A stretch of DNA of 48,321 nt, taken from contig NW_003314281.1 of NCBI RefSeq assembly GCF_000143415.4, positions 2,227,460-2,275,780 of the forward strand, in the 5' to 3' direction. The translations under genes were made by a program, and so were the position numbers. This document shows positions 19,490 through 32,651 of the stretch, in pieces. The DNA comes from Selaginella moellendorffii. Its lineage: Eukaryota; Streptophyta; Lycopodiopsida; Selaginellales; Selaginellaceae. Under the pieces are notes generated by a model. It was not told the DNA's origin and searched no databases. It saw only the letters and a list, made by a program, of their open reading frames with translations. Positions within the stretch are counted from its first letter, which is position 1. The number at the start of each line of letters is the position of its first letter.

Positions 19490-20600
19490 CTTTTTACTCT
19501 AATGTCTATGCCAACATCTTCACTAACAAAGGAAAAACAATGCTTTGAGTGGACTATCTTCATATCATTAATAGAAGCTCGAGAAGTGTACTCCATAGAT
19601 ATGCCGTGGAGCACTTCCTCAATTGCAGTTACCATTATTTAGGCGGGTGGAGTCAATTTTCTCTTCATCCTATCATGTAACATCTCAATAGAAAGCCTTG
19701 TTCCCATGTAACCACTTGAGGACCTCGCATACACCCCAATTGTGAATCTCTCCAAAAGTAAGCACTAGAGTTGGCATTTCTCTGAAGCAGGGAAAGGGAA
19801 GATGAGTCTATATGAAGTCTATTAAATTTAATATGCACTATAAAGCAATCTTCAAAAGTGTTCCAATTTGAGGAGATATTAAAAAGCAATAAAATGACAA
19901 GAAAAATAGAAACCAACTTAAAAAGAGTGATGTCCCCATTGGAACATCCTAACTTTTACCACCTTAACTATGACTCAAGTTGAGGTAAGCAACTTGTGTC
20001 TGCATAGCCACCTTCACGCCATCATATTTAAATTTTATTTACCTTTGCCTTGTGCTTTTCTTTAAAGGATGCAGGTTGCCATTATTTGCACAACTCCTTA
20101 AACACTGATTGAAACTTTGGCTTGATAAGATGGTAGTGTTAGTTTAGGCTCTGAACCTAATAGAACTCACAAGTCCTCTCATGACCTTCCAATGGTTAAC
20201 TAGTTCTAAAAATTGCTTGGACACCATTCTAGTTTGCACTAGCCCTATCTACCATGAAATAACAAAATTTTATAGGCTTCCAGTCCGCTTTAGCATAATA
20301 TCAAAAAGGGACTTCCAAAATATTTCCTGGGTTGTTTGGTTTTTTACTTTAAACTTTATTGTTGCAATTGTCAAGTTACAATATAGCCTATGAAAAAACA
20401 AATATTACAACCATTTCAATATAATGAGAATAAAAATTACCTTGGATACATGTGAGCTCCCATAGTTGTCCAACCTAATACACGCTCCATATGGTCAAAA
20501 TGTACCCCTACATTGTAGAGATTCACACATCCAATTTTTTATCCTAAACAATATAATGTAAAAAAAATATATTTTTGTAATGTACAAATATACCTTCTTA
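19490..20600 (-). mobile_element. Unit 1 right MULE-type arm
   Basis: Reverse complement of the left arm (12145-13170). The strongest match is TGACTCAAGT to CCATATGGTCAAAATGTACCC (19973-20506). On the minus strand it keeps an exon ending CATGTATCCAAG before a GTAATT donor (about 20446) and the acceptor TTTTTCATAG (about 20384), so the transposase-like gene here retains a splice junction lost in the left arm. The frame after that is broken. Similarity stops near 20600. Confidence 0.6.
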
Positions 20601-20878
20601 GACTAGTAGCAAGTTGTACTCCTCATAGTAAATTCTGTAGGCTAACCTTATTTAGTTGAGTCTTTGGTAGCCTAGATTAAGTAGGGTGTTTGCAATAAAA
20701 CCCTTAAAGACGATCTTTTAAACATGCTTTAGAGTTGCAGATAAGTTTCTCATAGTTTCTTTCTGCACAACATCTTTGAAACAGTTGAAAGAACTTTTTT
20801 GTATCCTTTCTTGTATTGGATGCATATATATGTCAACATATACTACAACTCTTCTAGCCATTCCATCCCATGGAAGAA
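20601..20878. other. Unit 1 spacer between MULE arm and TRIM-like element
   Basis: No gene recognised. On the minus strand, a stretch near 20700-20870 gives Lys-rich coding-like text broken by TAG and TGA. It may be more of the transposon-derived gene. Confidence 0.3.
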
Positions 20879-21260
20879 TGTTAGGACCCTATCCCTTACA
20901 TCTTAAGCCAACTAGCTAAAAGGGTGATCACTTGATTGTAGGGCCCTTTCTTTATCCTATTATTCTGATCTATCCTCCCCTTGTCAAAGAATGATCATCT
21001 ACAATCATATTTAGGCCATCCTCTAGTCACCATGGTCCTTCTTTTAGGGTTTACCAAACCTTGGTTCTCCCTCTAGATCCACTATGTTAAATATTCCTTT
21101 TGAATATTCTTGCCCTACTCATCAGCCACAAGAATAGAACTGGGCTCCCATACCAATGTTAGGATCCTATCCCTTACATCCTAAGCCAATTTGCTAAAGG
21201 GGGGATCACTTGATTGCAGGGCCCTTTCTTTATCTTATTCTCTTTACCTTGTACCTAACA
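20879..21260 (-). mobile_element. TRIM-like element, unit 1
   Basis: Two direct repeats of about 100 bp lie at 20879 to about 20982 and 21157-21260. The second has perfect 7-bp inverted ends, TGTTAGG and CCTAACA, typical of an LTR. On the minus strand the sequence following that LTR is TTGGTATGGGAGC, close to the methionine-tRNA primer-binding site common in plant elements, and a purine-rich stretch AAGGGGAGGATAG lies just before the other repeat. The internal part is only about 170 bp and has no coding sequence. No clear target-site duplication is seen. These features fit a terminal-repeat retrotransposon in miniature. Confidence 0.55.
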
Positions 21261-22233
21261 AAAAAAGTACATCCTAGCCTTGCTGATAGCACAACATAGA
21301 GGAGCATATTTGCAAAATTGACATTTGAATCTAACAGTAATGGTATCACAGGTAGGATGATTGATTGTAAACCCTTGAAAAATATAGAACTTTTTCCGCG
21401 ATCTTGATTGCATACTTCATCCATGCAATCTAAATGCTCACCACAATAAACTACAGACACCATACCTTCAAAATGTTGGAAGTGTGTGGTATTAATCTTG
21501 CATCAATTATGGACATTTTGCTTGGTTTCCATTCCCTTCTGTTTAAAACTTATGTTGTTAACAAGAAGTGGTAGCTCAAAAAAAATATTGCCGTTGTAAG
21601 AGGATGGAAGTTTGCTCATGAATCTATACAAAAACAAGCACTTGTCAACTGAGACATGCGAAAACTGGAAAGCATTGTTAATGGCTTTGAATATTGTTGA
21701 AGATGGAGCTAGTGAATTTGACATTGATACTAGCATGGCTTCTCCACTTAAACTAAAAGAAGAGGAGAGGATGACGACTGACTCTTGCTTTACATTCACT
21801 TTTGCTAGAGTGCATCTTGGCACTTTGATTTGAGATCCAAAAACTCGAATCTCTTTCGATTTAGAATTTTACAAATTTTATTACTGTTTACCCTCACCCA
21901 CACCGGAAAGAAGAAACCTTGAGCATGCAACTATACCGGTGTCATTGTGAATCACAACCTCTAACAAAATAGAGCCAAGACGAAAATCAAAACGCCAACA
22001 TAAAAAACTTTTGAAAACAATACTTTGAGAAAATAAAAGAGGTGGGTGATCTCGAAAATGTAAAAAAAACCTCTCCATCCTTCATAATAGTTTTTGGAGT
22101 TCTCTCTCTCTTTATACTATTTGTAAAAATCTATAGTGAAATATAAATTGAAATTCAAGGAGAGCAATATGAAGAATGTTAATAGCATACAAAATGAATT
22201 TAAATTCTATAACAAATTTAATATATGCAAGTG
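21261..22233. other. Unit 1 tail, uncharacterised
   Basis: No known gene is seen. A 106-codon minus-strand frame at 21503-21823 is kept with the same amino acids in all three units, and a 73-codon plus-strand frame overlaps it at 21612-21833. Neither has a recognisable domain, and near-identity of young copies is enough to keep both open. The end is AT-rich and joins directly to the next unit at 22234. Confidence 0.35.
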
Positions 22234-22881
22234 TGATAGTTTTAATGTTACTATAATCTATTATAATGTCTGATGCATGTTTGCACATAGATCCAAAGAA
22301 GGATTTTCAACACGTGAAGTTTGATAATTAATAATGATATCAGTAATGACATTTGAGTATAATGTGGCAATCCAAGAGGTCTGAACTAACTAATAGCACA
22401 TGTGATGTGTCAAGTTTGTTAAATCTTAAGTGCTAGGTGATGATAAATTTTATCAAATCTTAAGTGCTAAGTAATGATAATTCTTCAATGATAGATTCAA
22501 TTCTTACTATGACTTGAGTTTTATCCATAATTGTGAATACTACTCAATGATATTTAATGCATTTAGGATCTAATACAAAAAAAAATAAATTTCTGGATGA
22601 AAATTCATTCATTCATGTATTAATATAGTACAATATATTTCAATATGCCTTATTTATAATCTTTAAAGTTCTTGTAATGATTTCAAAATATGTACAAAAT
22701 ATTGATGAAAATGCGTCCTTTCTAGATAATTTGGAAAAAATAATATCATATCTCTAATAACAGAAATGTTGATAGGTGCTAGTTATATCATCATTAAAAT
22801 ATACAAAATAAAGAACCATAATTCACATATAATAATAATTATAAGATAAAATAAGATCAAAGATATTATGATAGCTGAGAT
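22234..22881. other. Unit 2 AT-rich leader
   Basis: Copy of the unit 1 leader with a few substitutions. No gene is seen. Confidence 0.6.
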
Positions 22882-23181
22882 TTAGGTTATTTGGAATGAA
22901 CAGCCAGGATGAGAAATTGGTTAGGGTTAGGGCAGCCATCAGCCTTGAGGCCCAGGTTTTTTTAAGGCTCCCTCCCAGAGCGTGAGAGAGATCCAGAGAT
23001 AGCGAGAGAGTGTGAGAGATGGAGCATGTGAGATTGCGAGAGATCGGGCACTTAAGAGTGCAAAAGATTGAGCATGCTAGAGTGTGAGAGATTGAGAGAT
23101 TGAGATCTCCAGTGCTGGTATCTTCCAAAACTTGAGAGACAGCCTCGTCCTCCTGGTGCCAAGGCCAAGGGCGCGCCGAGG

Positions 23182-24137
23182 ATGTTCCGGGTAAGCTTTT
23201 GTTCTCTCTTTTCCTTTGAAGTTTGTTTGTTTACTCGTTTCTTCTTTTCAGCTCTCCATCGCGCCCCGCCCTGGCAATCCAGCCATGGAGCTCTCTTCCA
23301 TCCTTGAGCAATCTAGCAGCCGCGAATTTCTTGGGGAGCGATGCTGCGAGCTTGCGATCGGCCTCACTGGATGTGATCTCGATGCGTTTGAGCACCGGGA
23401 TCATGAAAAGAGGGCCATACATCCAAGGGCCTTGTACTTCATATTCTCAAGAACTTCCGAAGAAAAAGGCTACTTTGGTTTCAATTGAGGAGACAGTGAT
23501 GACAGGGGCTTCAAAAGAACCAGCTCAACAATACGCTGACCAGATGCTGCACTACGAGCTGGAAAATGACGTTGGAAAAGATGCTGTAGAAGTTAGAACC
23601 AAGTCTGCTTGTAAGGAATAGTACAGTGGCGATGACAGGAGTACTCCTCAAGTGCTGAATAGTCAAGTGGACGATTGGACCAAAACAACTACAATCGTCG
23701 GTGAGAAGGAAGTTAACTCTTGAAACATTTAATCCAGGTGACCAGAACATTCGGGAGCCTGTTTCCTAAAGAAGAAAGAAGTCACGAAGGTTTGCCGCTT
23801 TAACATGCTTGCTTTCTTTCTCACTCGCATTACCGGAGGAACTTTTAGACGACTATAAACAAGGTTAAAATTGACTGGAGTGCTCTATGGAGTACGAAGT
23901 CAAGGCAAGTTCTGTTTGTAAGCCAGCATTTCTTCTATTTGGTCTTCTAAATTCTTCTATGCTTGCTGATTGCAGATAGTTGAAATGAAAATGATGATGC
24001 TAAACATGAAATCTCAGTATCGGCAGCAGATGACAACTACCGGAAAAGGCCATATCAATCAATGTGAAACTTCTACAGCTGCCAATGATGAAAGAGCTTT
24101 CCTTGGTTACAAGCAACCAAGCGAAACAAAACGTTGA
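23182..24137 (+). pseudogene. Unit 2 small multi-exon gene remnant
   Basis: Copy of 11141-12096 with the same splice sites, including the GC donor. It has GACGTT in place of GACGTC and a Glu to Lys change near the end of the longer frame. Just after its stop lies the 13-bp insertion shared with unit 3. Confidence 0.4.
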
Positions 24138-24198
24138 TTTTCTGAAGAAGCAAATGCAAAAGCTAGGATAAAGAAAACTTGAGTAGGGAGCTCTTTTC

Positions 24199-25224
24199 TA
24201 TAATATCTTTTTCTTATATTATATTGTTTAAAATAAAATTTTGGATATGTGAATATCGAGAGGGGAAGTTGCAATAAAAAATTGACTCCATCCTTCAATT
24301 GAAATAAACTTGTCCATACAAGTTTATCCACGGAAGTTTGTTTTTAAACTAAGTTGTGAATGAACAAGAGTGCCCCTTTATCTTGAAAATATCTACCATG
24401 GGCCTTGCCTTTAGTATAAATCTTGTCTCCCGAATGGACATGTTTGGGTCCAGTGACCTTGCAAATGCATGGGTACATTTTGACCATATGGAGTACGTAT
24501 TAGGTTGGACAACTATGGGAGCTCATGTGTATGATCTAAAGTAATTTTTATTCTCATTATATTGAAATTGTTGTAATATTTGTGTTTTCATATGCTATAT
24601 TGTAACTTGACAATTGTGACAGTAGAGTTTAAAGTACAAGACCAAACAACCCAAGAAATATTTTGGAAGTCCCTTTCGGATATTGTCCTAAAGCAAACCG
24701 ATAAGCTTACAAACTTTCGCAGTTTCATGATAGATGGGGCTAATGTAAATTGGAATGGTGTTCGAGCAATTTTTGGGAATGGTCAATTATTGGAAGATTA
24801 TGAGAGTTCCATTGGGCTCAAATCCTAAACTAACACTGCCACTTTATCTAGCCAAAGTTTCAATTAATGTTTAAGGAGTTGTGTAAACAGTGATAGGTTG
24901 CACTTTCTAAAGAAGAGCATAAGGTAAAAGCAAATAAGATTTGAATGTGATGGCGTAAAAATGGCCATACGGATATAAGTTGTTTATTACAACTTGAGTC
25001 ATGGTTAGGGTGGTGGGAAGTTAAGATGTTCCAGTAAGGACATCACTCTTTTTAAGTTGGTTTCTATTTTTTCTTCTCATTTTATTGCCTTTTAATATTG
25101 CCTTTTCCATTAGTGGAGTACACTCTCTGAGCTTCTATTGGTGATATGAAGATTATTCGCTTAAAGTGTTGTTTTCCTTTTGCTGGTGAAGATGTTGGTA
25201 ATAAGAATACTTTTTCTGCAAACA
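24199..25224 (+). mobile_element. Unit 2 left MULE-type arm
   Basis: Copy of 12145-13170. In the transposase segment, two residues differ from units 1 and 3: Ser to Asn after MIDGA, and Gly to Asp before YESS. Confidence 0.6.
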
Positions 25225-25884
25225 TCTTATTTTTTGTTTTAACAAATATCCCTATTATGGCATGTAATAAATATTTAAATTGTTAGAACAAGAAGTGCTC
25301 TTTAGAACATTTTTATCTATATAATATGTATGGAGGTATGAAATTATTAAATTCATAACCTTATTTAAAGTTTTTAATGTTTGTATTAAACTACAATTGA
25401 AATTTGAGCTCAACTTATGAGCTCAACTCTTCAACTTGTGAGTTCAAATATAGTCCACACTCTATAAAATCTATAACATGGATATAAACATGGTTGGAAC
25501 TTAGTGTGTTTTATGATATAGATAAGTTTAAGGTGCAAATGGTGCAAAGCTATTTTGAGTACACTTTTGGAATATTTACAAAGTCTAATAAATGGTCAGC
25601 TCTTGTTTTGGGTTTAATTTTGTGTTTATCATCAACTTTTAGAATGCTATTATGGTGATCCCATCCAGTATTGTGGAGGATTCAAGGACTAAAATGAAAT
25701 CGAGGAAGTTATGTCTAAAGCTTAGACATGCTAATGTTTTTATCACTATCATCTCCAACTGAGGTTGCTGATTATCAACTCACTTGGCAAGAATAGCAAA
25801 ATCAACACATTTTAACACTTTGATTTATAAGAACTACTGCCCTTAAAGAATATACTCAGACAGCGGCGGCTAGGGCTTAAGCCC
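25225..25884 (+). promoter_or_regulatory. Region upstream of the CR gene, unit 2
   Basis: Nearly identical to 13171-13830, with the TTATAAG element and the palindrome before the ATG retained. Confidence 0.35.
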
Positions 25885-28800
25885 ATGGAGGTGGATGCGA
25901 GCACTGTGGAGGAGTTTGTAGAGTTCATCGAAGACATAGATGGGGCAGAGGGCTGCGAATTTTACCTTGATGATGGTAGAGTGGCGGTACATGATGTTCT
26001 CCAGGAGTTCTCGGCTGTCTTTATCAGTGTGAAGCGCTATGAGCAAGGCAGGGTCAGGTGGAGACGTCTACAGGCAGGGGAAGACGGCCTGAGCAGGTCT
26101 ACATATGTGCCTGGATCTTCTCATACTATTCGGGCAACGAAGGCTCCTACACGTAAGTAGCGTTGCCTGGATCTGCCGGCCTGGTGTGGTTTTCGCAACT
26201 TTGTGGTCTTTGGATCTGTGTTCTTTCTGGGCTGTGCGTTATTTAGGAGTGCTTCTCGTTTCGCCCTTTTTTTGCCTCGTCGCGCCTCTTGCCCCCTGGC
26301 TATGCCGAGTACTGACAAGTTTATATTTCTGTTTCAGCGACCCTGCCGATAACCCTTCAAGCTGCGCCAGGTAAGCAATTGCTGAGCAAAACCACTTCTT
26401 GGCTGGAACTTGGCGTTTACTTGTCGTGGTGCTAGTGCCTGGTCTCTGTGTGTTTGTGAAGCCCTTCGGCTGTTGCCTTTGTTGGTGCGGTGTGTTTTTT
26501 TTGCTGTGCAGCTTGTAGAACGTGTTGCCTGGATTTTTCTGCATCTGCGGCTCTTCGTACGTACGGGGTTATGCTTTGGTGTTTAATGTGTTGGTGTACT
26601 GTGGCTATTTCTACTACTGACACATTTGTGTTGTTGTAGTGTCGAGGTTGCTGGATGTATACACAAAACAACTGGAGGATGCAAGGTTTCTTCGCGGGAT
26701 GCCGGCGAGGAGGGTGCCAGGCTGCAAATTGCCTCTTGTGGACAACGGTGCGCAGCCGTATTTACATGCGGACTTGGGAGATTATTTTACTTTGGTCGGA
26801 AGGGACGAGACGATTCAGCATCTTATGGCAGCCGCTGCACGGGTCTTTGCAACTTTTATGAACACGACGGCCAGTGCCTCGGATATTGAACGAAAAGAGT
26901 TCATGTTGATGGTCATCGGATTTCCTGGCGCAGGTAAAACAACTGTCGGGTCATGCCTTTCAGCTCTCCTCAGAGAAGCGTGGTTGAGGGGCACAGAAAC
27001 AGGGGCTATAGATGCCATTCTCGAGGACCAGCTTGGTTCTGGTAGGCTTGTCACTCAGTTCAAGGAAATGGTGAATAATGTGTTGGAGACCGGGAAACAC
27101 CTTCGAATGTATCATTCCCTTGAGACGACAAGGACTGGGGGTGCACTTCTGCTTGAGAACGGCCTGGAAGGCGCACAGGTTTTGGCCCTTCGGTCCTTGC
27201 ATGCAGCACTTTGTCCAATGAATACGACTGCATATGGTGATTTTCTCAAGGAGTTGGATGGCATATTTCCGGGCCTGAGGAATGTGCTGGCTTTCGGAGA
27301 TGTGGTCGACTTCATTCGAACTGGTCTTAAGGTTCCTGCCGACAAGCGAATTTTCCTATCTTGGTTTTTTGATGAAGTCAATAAGGCTCGACCTCAGCGA
27401 GGTCGCCCAGCTGCATCGTCCTGGATTCATGAAGCTTTCTCGGCCTACGTTCAACATATCAAAGGTAACCGAGGTGGCTTGACGTTTCCTGTACTTACAG
27501 CAGCAACGACCCGATTTTCTGGGGCCACAATGCGTTACACGTCTACGGAGAATGCTACGAGTATTTTTATCCCTATCAGGCCTTTGAAAGAGGAGGAAGT
27601 GGAACATATAACGAAAATTTTCTTTTCAAGACTAGGAGATACTCTCGACATGGAGAAACCATTTGAGTTGAAGGACGGACTAAGGAAGCTGATAAAGTTA
27701 GCAGGAGGTAATCCTAGGATGCTTGATCACCTGTTGAGAGGGTTGATGCCCGAGCACCCTCATCTCGAAGCTTTGAAGTTCTACGAGAAGGTTTGTTCGG
27801 CTCTTTTTTGTCTTTTTTCTTGATGTGATGAGAAGTTTTTTTATGTTTGTTACAGGTGGATCAAGATCTCACCCAAGCCGATCTGTGCAAAACAATAACG
27901 AATGCGTGGAAACGTATTAAGGGCAGTTATTATCTTCACTACCTTCATGACAGCAACTATTTGTTAGTGCTACGAGCCCTTTATGTTGCGCTGCTGGGGA
28001 CCCTTATCAATCGGGACGACCTAGTATGGCCAGGCATTTACAGTGATAAGTGGGGATTTTTAGAGTCTTGCGGTTTAGTTGGACTCTTACGCAACGAGGT
28101 ACTTTTCTGGTATTTCAGAAGTTTATGTGAGTGCTTATGTGGGGTTAATTTACAGGAGGAGCCGCCTCCCCATAAGCAGGTAAAATTATCGAAACAGGAA
28201 GACACAAAGAATGGAATGCGCGCTTTTTCCATCATGTTCTCTCCACTCCTTATATACCATCTTGTCGAGAACCTACATGTGGCGGAGCTGCGACATTTAT
28301 GGCCTCCTATACTGGATTCTAATCCCAAGGTTAAGGAGGTATCAGACCTCATGTGCATTGTCTTCATGATATACATGGGTAAGCTTTTTCATGATCGCGA
28401 GAAGGACACGGTGTTCGAGTTCACACTCAAAGACATTCTCCCCTCAAATTTCCGCGTTCCTGCACGTATGCAAGCTTTGAAGTTCCGGTTGCCAGCTGGT
28501 GCAAGGTTTGGACCTCCGAAACGTCAGCCTCATCAGATTCATGAAGCAGAGGCATTTCAAGCCTTTTTAAATGACAACAAGAAGCAATTCTATTGGGTTG
28601 GTATTGGCAACCATGGACCTGATAGCTTCATCCATCTAAAGCTAGTGGTTGTGGAGGATACGTTGGATGATTTTTTTATATTTCTTGAGAGTAAGCACAG
28701 GGAATGTTATGAAGGCCAACAAGCAAGATGGGAACAAGATTTTCTGAAGAAAACATGGAGGATAGAGCAATGGATAGAAGGTATTTAATTTTATTTGTGG

Positions 28801-29335
28801 GTGGTTAAATGTGTGTCTTTTCAGATGGGGAGTACGCTGTCATTTTTATGACAGACCAAGCATTGCATAACGTGATTCGGAAAGTAAAAAAGCAGGATAA
28901 GATGGTTGTTCCGAAGGTGGATACATGCTATTACGGGTATCCGCAGCAGAGTCCATTTGGTACGTTTTTTTATGCTTTTCTTTTTGTTAGAATTGGTTTT
29001 TATGTTTTTATGTTGTATGTGTAGGTTTATTTAGTGCCGTGAGGCACACATCAATGCTAGCAGCTGCAAGTTGGAGTTGGAGAGGAAAACAAACGAGAGA
29101 ACCTTTTGATCCAACCTACGAACCTAGTGGTAATCCACGGGGTGCTGAGCGAAGAACACCACCAAGAACACGCTCTAAAACCCGAGGACAGGTTGGAAGA
29201 ACACGCTCTAAAACCCCAGGACAGGTTGGAAGAACACGCTCTAAAACCCGAGGACAGGTTGGAAGAACACGCTCTAAAACCCAAGGACAGGTTGGAAGAA
29301 CACGCTCTAAAGGTGCCACGAAGCGAAAAAGGTAA
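25885..29335 (+). CDS. CR protein, P-loop NTPase plus PD-(D/E)xK nuclease, unit 2
   Basis: Exons are 25885-26152, 26338-26370, 26640-27790, 27856-28780, 28825-28959 and 29025-29335. All splice borders are the same as in unit 1 and the predicted 940-residue protein is identical, with Walker A, the DE pair, the D...ExK nuclease residues and five basic repeats. The only difference found by eye within the gene is one base in the second intron, where TGTGTAGC is TGTGCAGC at about 26509. With no stop or lost splice site, this copy looks as able to be expressed as unit 1. Confidence 0.8.
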
Positions 29336-29632
29336 CCAGGAGGTTTGACAAGCACCATCAATGGTTTGCACAAAGTATTAATGTGTGCAATTGTCCTGTA
29401 TAGAAAGAGATATGTATCTTAACCTTAATGGGCGTGAATATCTTTTACCAATACTCACTATATCATTTTTAAGTGTTGTGCTGAATGTGTGGTGAGTGCT
29501 CACACACCACAAAAAAGTTTTTGTGGTGCATGAGCATTCGAGCCCATGCTCTTTTGGAATATTGTAGTTGATACTATATTCACATGCATTGTGATGAGAG
29601 ATGGGTCTGAAATTAGACAATACATGGGGTAT
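29336..29632 (+). other. Downstream of the CR gene, unit 2
   Basis: Copy of 17282-17578, with the 11-bp inverted repeat at about 29505-29528. No gene is seen. Confidence 0.4.
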
Positions 29633-31540
29633 GATAGTGAGTGTAAATCCCAGCTCCCTCATGCCCACATCAACAGTATAATCAAAGCATTTTGCCACTT
29701 TATGAAAGAGAATTTTCTGTTAGCTACACACATCAGAATTTTTGTAGCCATTGCCAATGCTTAGTGGTAGCAGGGCCTTGGTTTAATGTATTTTTAATAG
29801 CTCTTAGAACAACATGTATAACTTATAGCAGAGAGAAATCAGTCTACTCCAATTTCAATATTGGATCATTTGTGCTACCTAGGGAGGGGGAATAGTCAAA
29901 CTCACCTTGATTCCACCACATACGAGGTGAGCTCCTCCAATAATGTAGAAGCACGAAGTCAGTGAGAGTATTAGAGTTTTAGACAAAGATCTAAAGACCC
30001 AATGAGCTCTTTAATCTGATGCAAATGCAAATCTCACCCACAAGTCTCTTCACACTAGAATTTTAAGAAATCCTGTTCATTGGAAACTTTTTCCAACCAA
30101 GAAAAGGTGGCACCTTGTTCTTAACCCGCAAAATACATTTGGGTTTGTAGCTGTCTTCCACCTGCTTCAATCTAATGTCTCTACCAACACTGAGGCCAGG
30201 AGGTGATGTGCTATGCCAATTCCATTGCATTGCACTACAACCAAGTGAGAATCTCGCTAGCTGTGAGAGAAACAAACAATGATTACTTCACAAAATTCCT
30301 TGGGGATGTCCTATTGCTAGTAGCCAACCATGAAGTAAAACAAAGCCTTCCAAAACACTCTAAAGCTTATTAAAACTGAATGCAATTTTACTGGCACTCA
30401 TAATCTTCTCATTAATCACTAATATCATTTTTAAAACACTTTTGAAGACTTTTAAATGCTTCAGAAAAGGGGTGAAGCCCAACCCAACCCTTCTTTATTA
30501 TTGCCCTCCTTTTTATAGTTGGCTCTCCCAATGATTTCTTCTAGTTCTCTATTGAGTGTAGACTTCAAGGAATATCCATGCATCTCCACATCACATCCTA
30601 AATGTAATGTCGATCAAAACATGATTTCCATTGTTTCCAGGGTTTGGATGGCATAGCTATGCCACATGCCACCACCTAGGATGCAATCCTACTTCTTTAG
30701 GTTTTGCCCAAGCTCATACTTCTTAGCTAATGCTCCCACATTCATTGTTAACAAGTGAATCTTATCCTTGTTTGATCTCTAGGGCCAATCCCAACTGTCC
30801 TTAACAACATCTAAACTTTTGAGGTAGACCCAATAGCACCTTCTTAAAGCTTCTCCACCATCTCTCCCTTAGCTAAAATAGAAAATTCTTATATCTACTG
30901 CTTTGTGGGAATCTCTAAACCTATCCTAGATTCCTTTTGTTTCAACATCCCTTTGCCACTTGCTCAATAGGTGATTCCATCCTACACTTGCTCCTTGGTT
31001 GTCTTCTCAAGCTCAAGCAATGCCTCTGCATCCTCTGAGATGTCCTCATCCTTGTCTTTTAGCTTGCTAATGGTGTCCTCTGAGTCATCACCTAGGTCCA
31101 GCTCCTCCCTAGTGAACTCCTCAAATTTCTACTTAGACTCCTCTTCTCCTATCGCTTCCTTCCATAAGATCTTAATTTCCTAGTGCAAAGTCTTTTGTTG
31201 CAACTTTTTCCTTGAGGATCTAGTTGACACGATTGCCTCAATCAGCTTCCCTATTGTCCAAAGCTGCCACACCATAAGCTCCTATAATATAGAGCTCTCC
31301 TCCACAATTTAATGTTTTTTTGGAATCTTTATTAGTGTGTTTTCATATTGGGTGTTGAACTCCATAATTTGTTATTCAAATTCTAACTTTTGTTGTCCCT
31401 GTGCCTTTACTAAATGTTGTATGATATAGTAAGCAATTTCAACCTGTTGTGATGCACTCTTTTTATCAGCCATTTTAGATGGCTTTATCTGAGGGCAGTG
31501 TATTAGAGTAGAATGATACTCAACATCAGGCATATGAGAG
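29633..31540 (-). mobile_element. Unit 2 transposon-derived block
   Basis: Copy of 17579-19489. Differences from unit 1 become frequent after about 30170, starting with loss of three bases in AATCTAACAACGTCTC (here AATCTAATGTCTC). Confidence 0.55.
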
Positions 31541-32651
31541 CTTTTTACTCTAATGTCTATGCCAACATCTTCACTAACAAAGGAAAAACGATGCTTTGAG
31601 TGGACTATCTTCATATCACTAATAGAAGCTCGAGAAGTGTACTCCATAGATATGCTGTGGAGCACTTCCTCAATTGCAGTTACCATTATTTAGGCGGGTG
31701 GAGTCAATTTTCTCTTCATCCTATCATGTAATATCTCAATAGAAAGCCTTGTTCCCATGTAACCACTTGAGGACCTCGTATACACCCCAACTGTGAATCT
31801 CTCCGAAAGTAAGCACTAGAGTTGGCATTTCTCTGAAGCAGGGAAAGGGAAGATGAGTCTATATGAAGTCTATTAAATTTAATATGCACTATAAAGCAAT
31901 CTTCAAAAGTGTTCCAATTTGAGGAGATATTAAAAAGTAATAAAATGACAAGAAAAATAGAAACCAACTTAAAAAGAGTGATGTCCCCATTGGAACATCC
32001 TAACTTTTACCACCTTAACTATGACTCAAGTTGAGGTAAGCAACTTGTGTCTGCATAGCCACCTTCACGCCATCATATTTAAATTTTATTTACCTTTGCC
32101 TTGTGCTTTTCTTTAAAGGATGCAGGTTGCCATTATTTGCACAACTCCTTAAACACTGATTGAAACTTTGGCTTGATAAGATGGTAGTGTTAGTTTAGGC
32201 TCTGAACCTAATAGAACTCACAAGTCCTTTCATGACCTTCCAATGGTTAACTAGTTCTAAAAATTGCTTGGACACCATTCTAGTTTGCACTAGCCCTATC
32301 TACCATGAAATAACAAAATTTTATAGGCTTCCAGTCCGCTTTAGCATAATATCAAAAAGGGACTTCCAAAATATTTCCTGGGTTGTTTGGTTTTTTACTT
32401 TAAACTTTATTGTTGCAATTGTCAAGTTACAATATAGCCTATGAAAAAACAAATATTACAACCATTTCAATATACTGAGAATAAAAATTACCTTGGATAC
32501 ATGTGAGCTCCCATAGTTGTCCAACCTAATACACGCTCCATATGGTCAAAATGTACCCCTACATTGTAGAGATTCACACATCCAATTTTTTATCCTAAAC
32601 AATATAATGTAGAAAATATATATTTTTGTAATGTACAAATATACCTCCTCA
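31541..32651 (-). mobile_element. Unit 2 right MULE-type arm
   Basis: Copy of 19490-20600, inverted to the left arm at 24199-25224. The splice junction on the minus strand is retained. Confidence 0.6.

Noticed and set aside
21503-21833. Overlapping 106-codon minus and 73-codon plus frames in the unit tail, conserved in all units
   Set aside because: Units are nearly identical in DNA, so conservation is not evidence of coding. No domain, start context or splice support was found.
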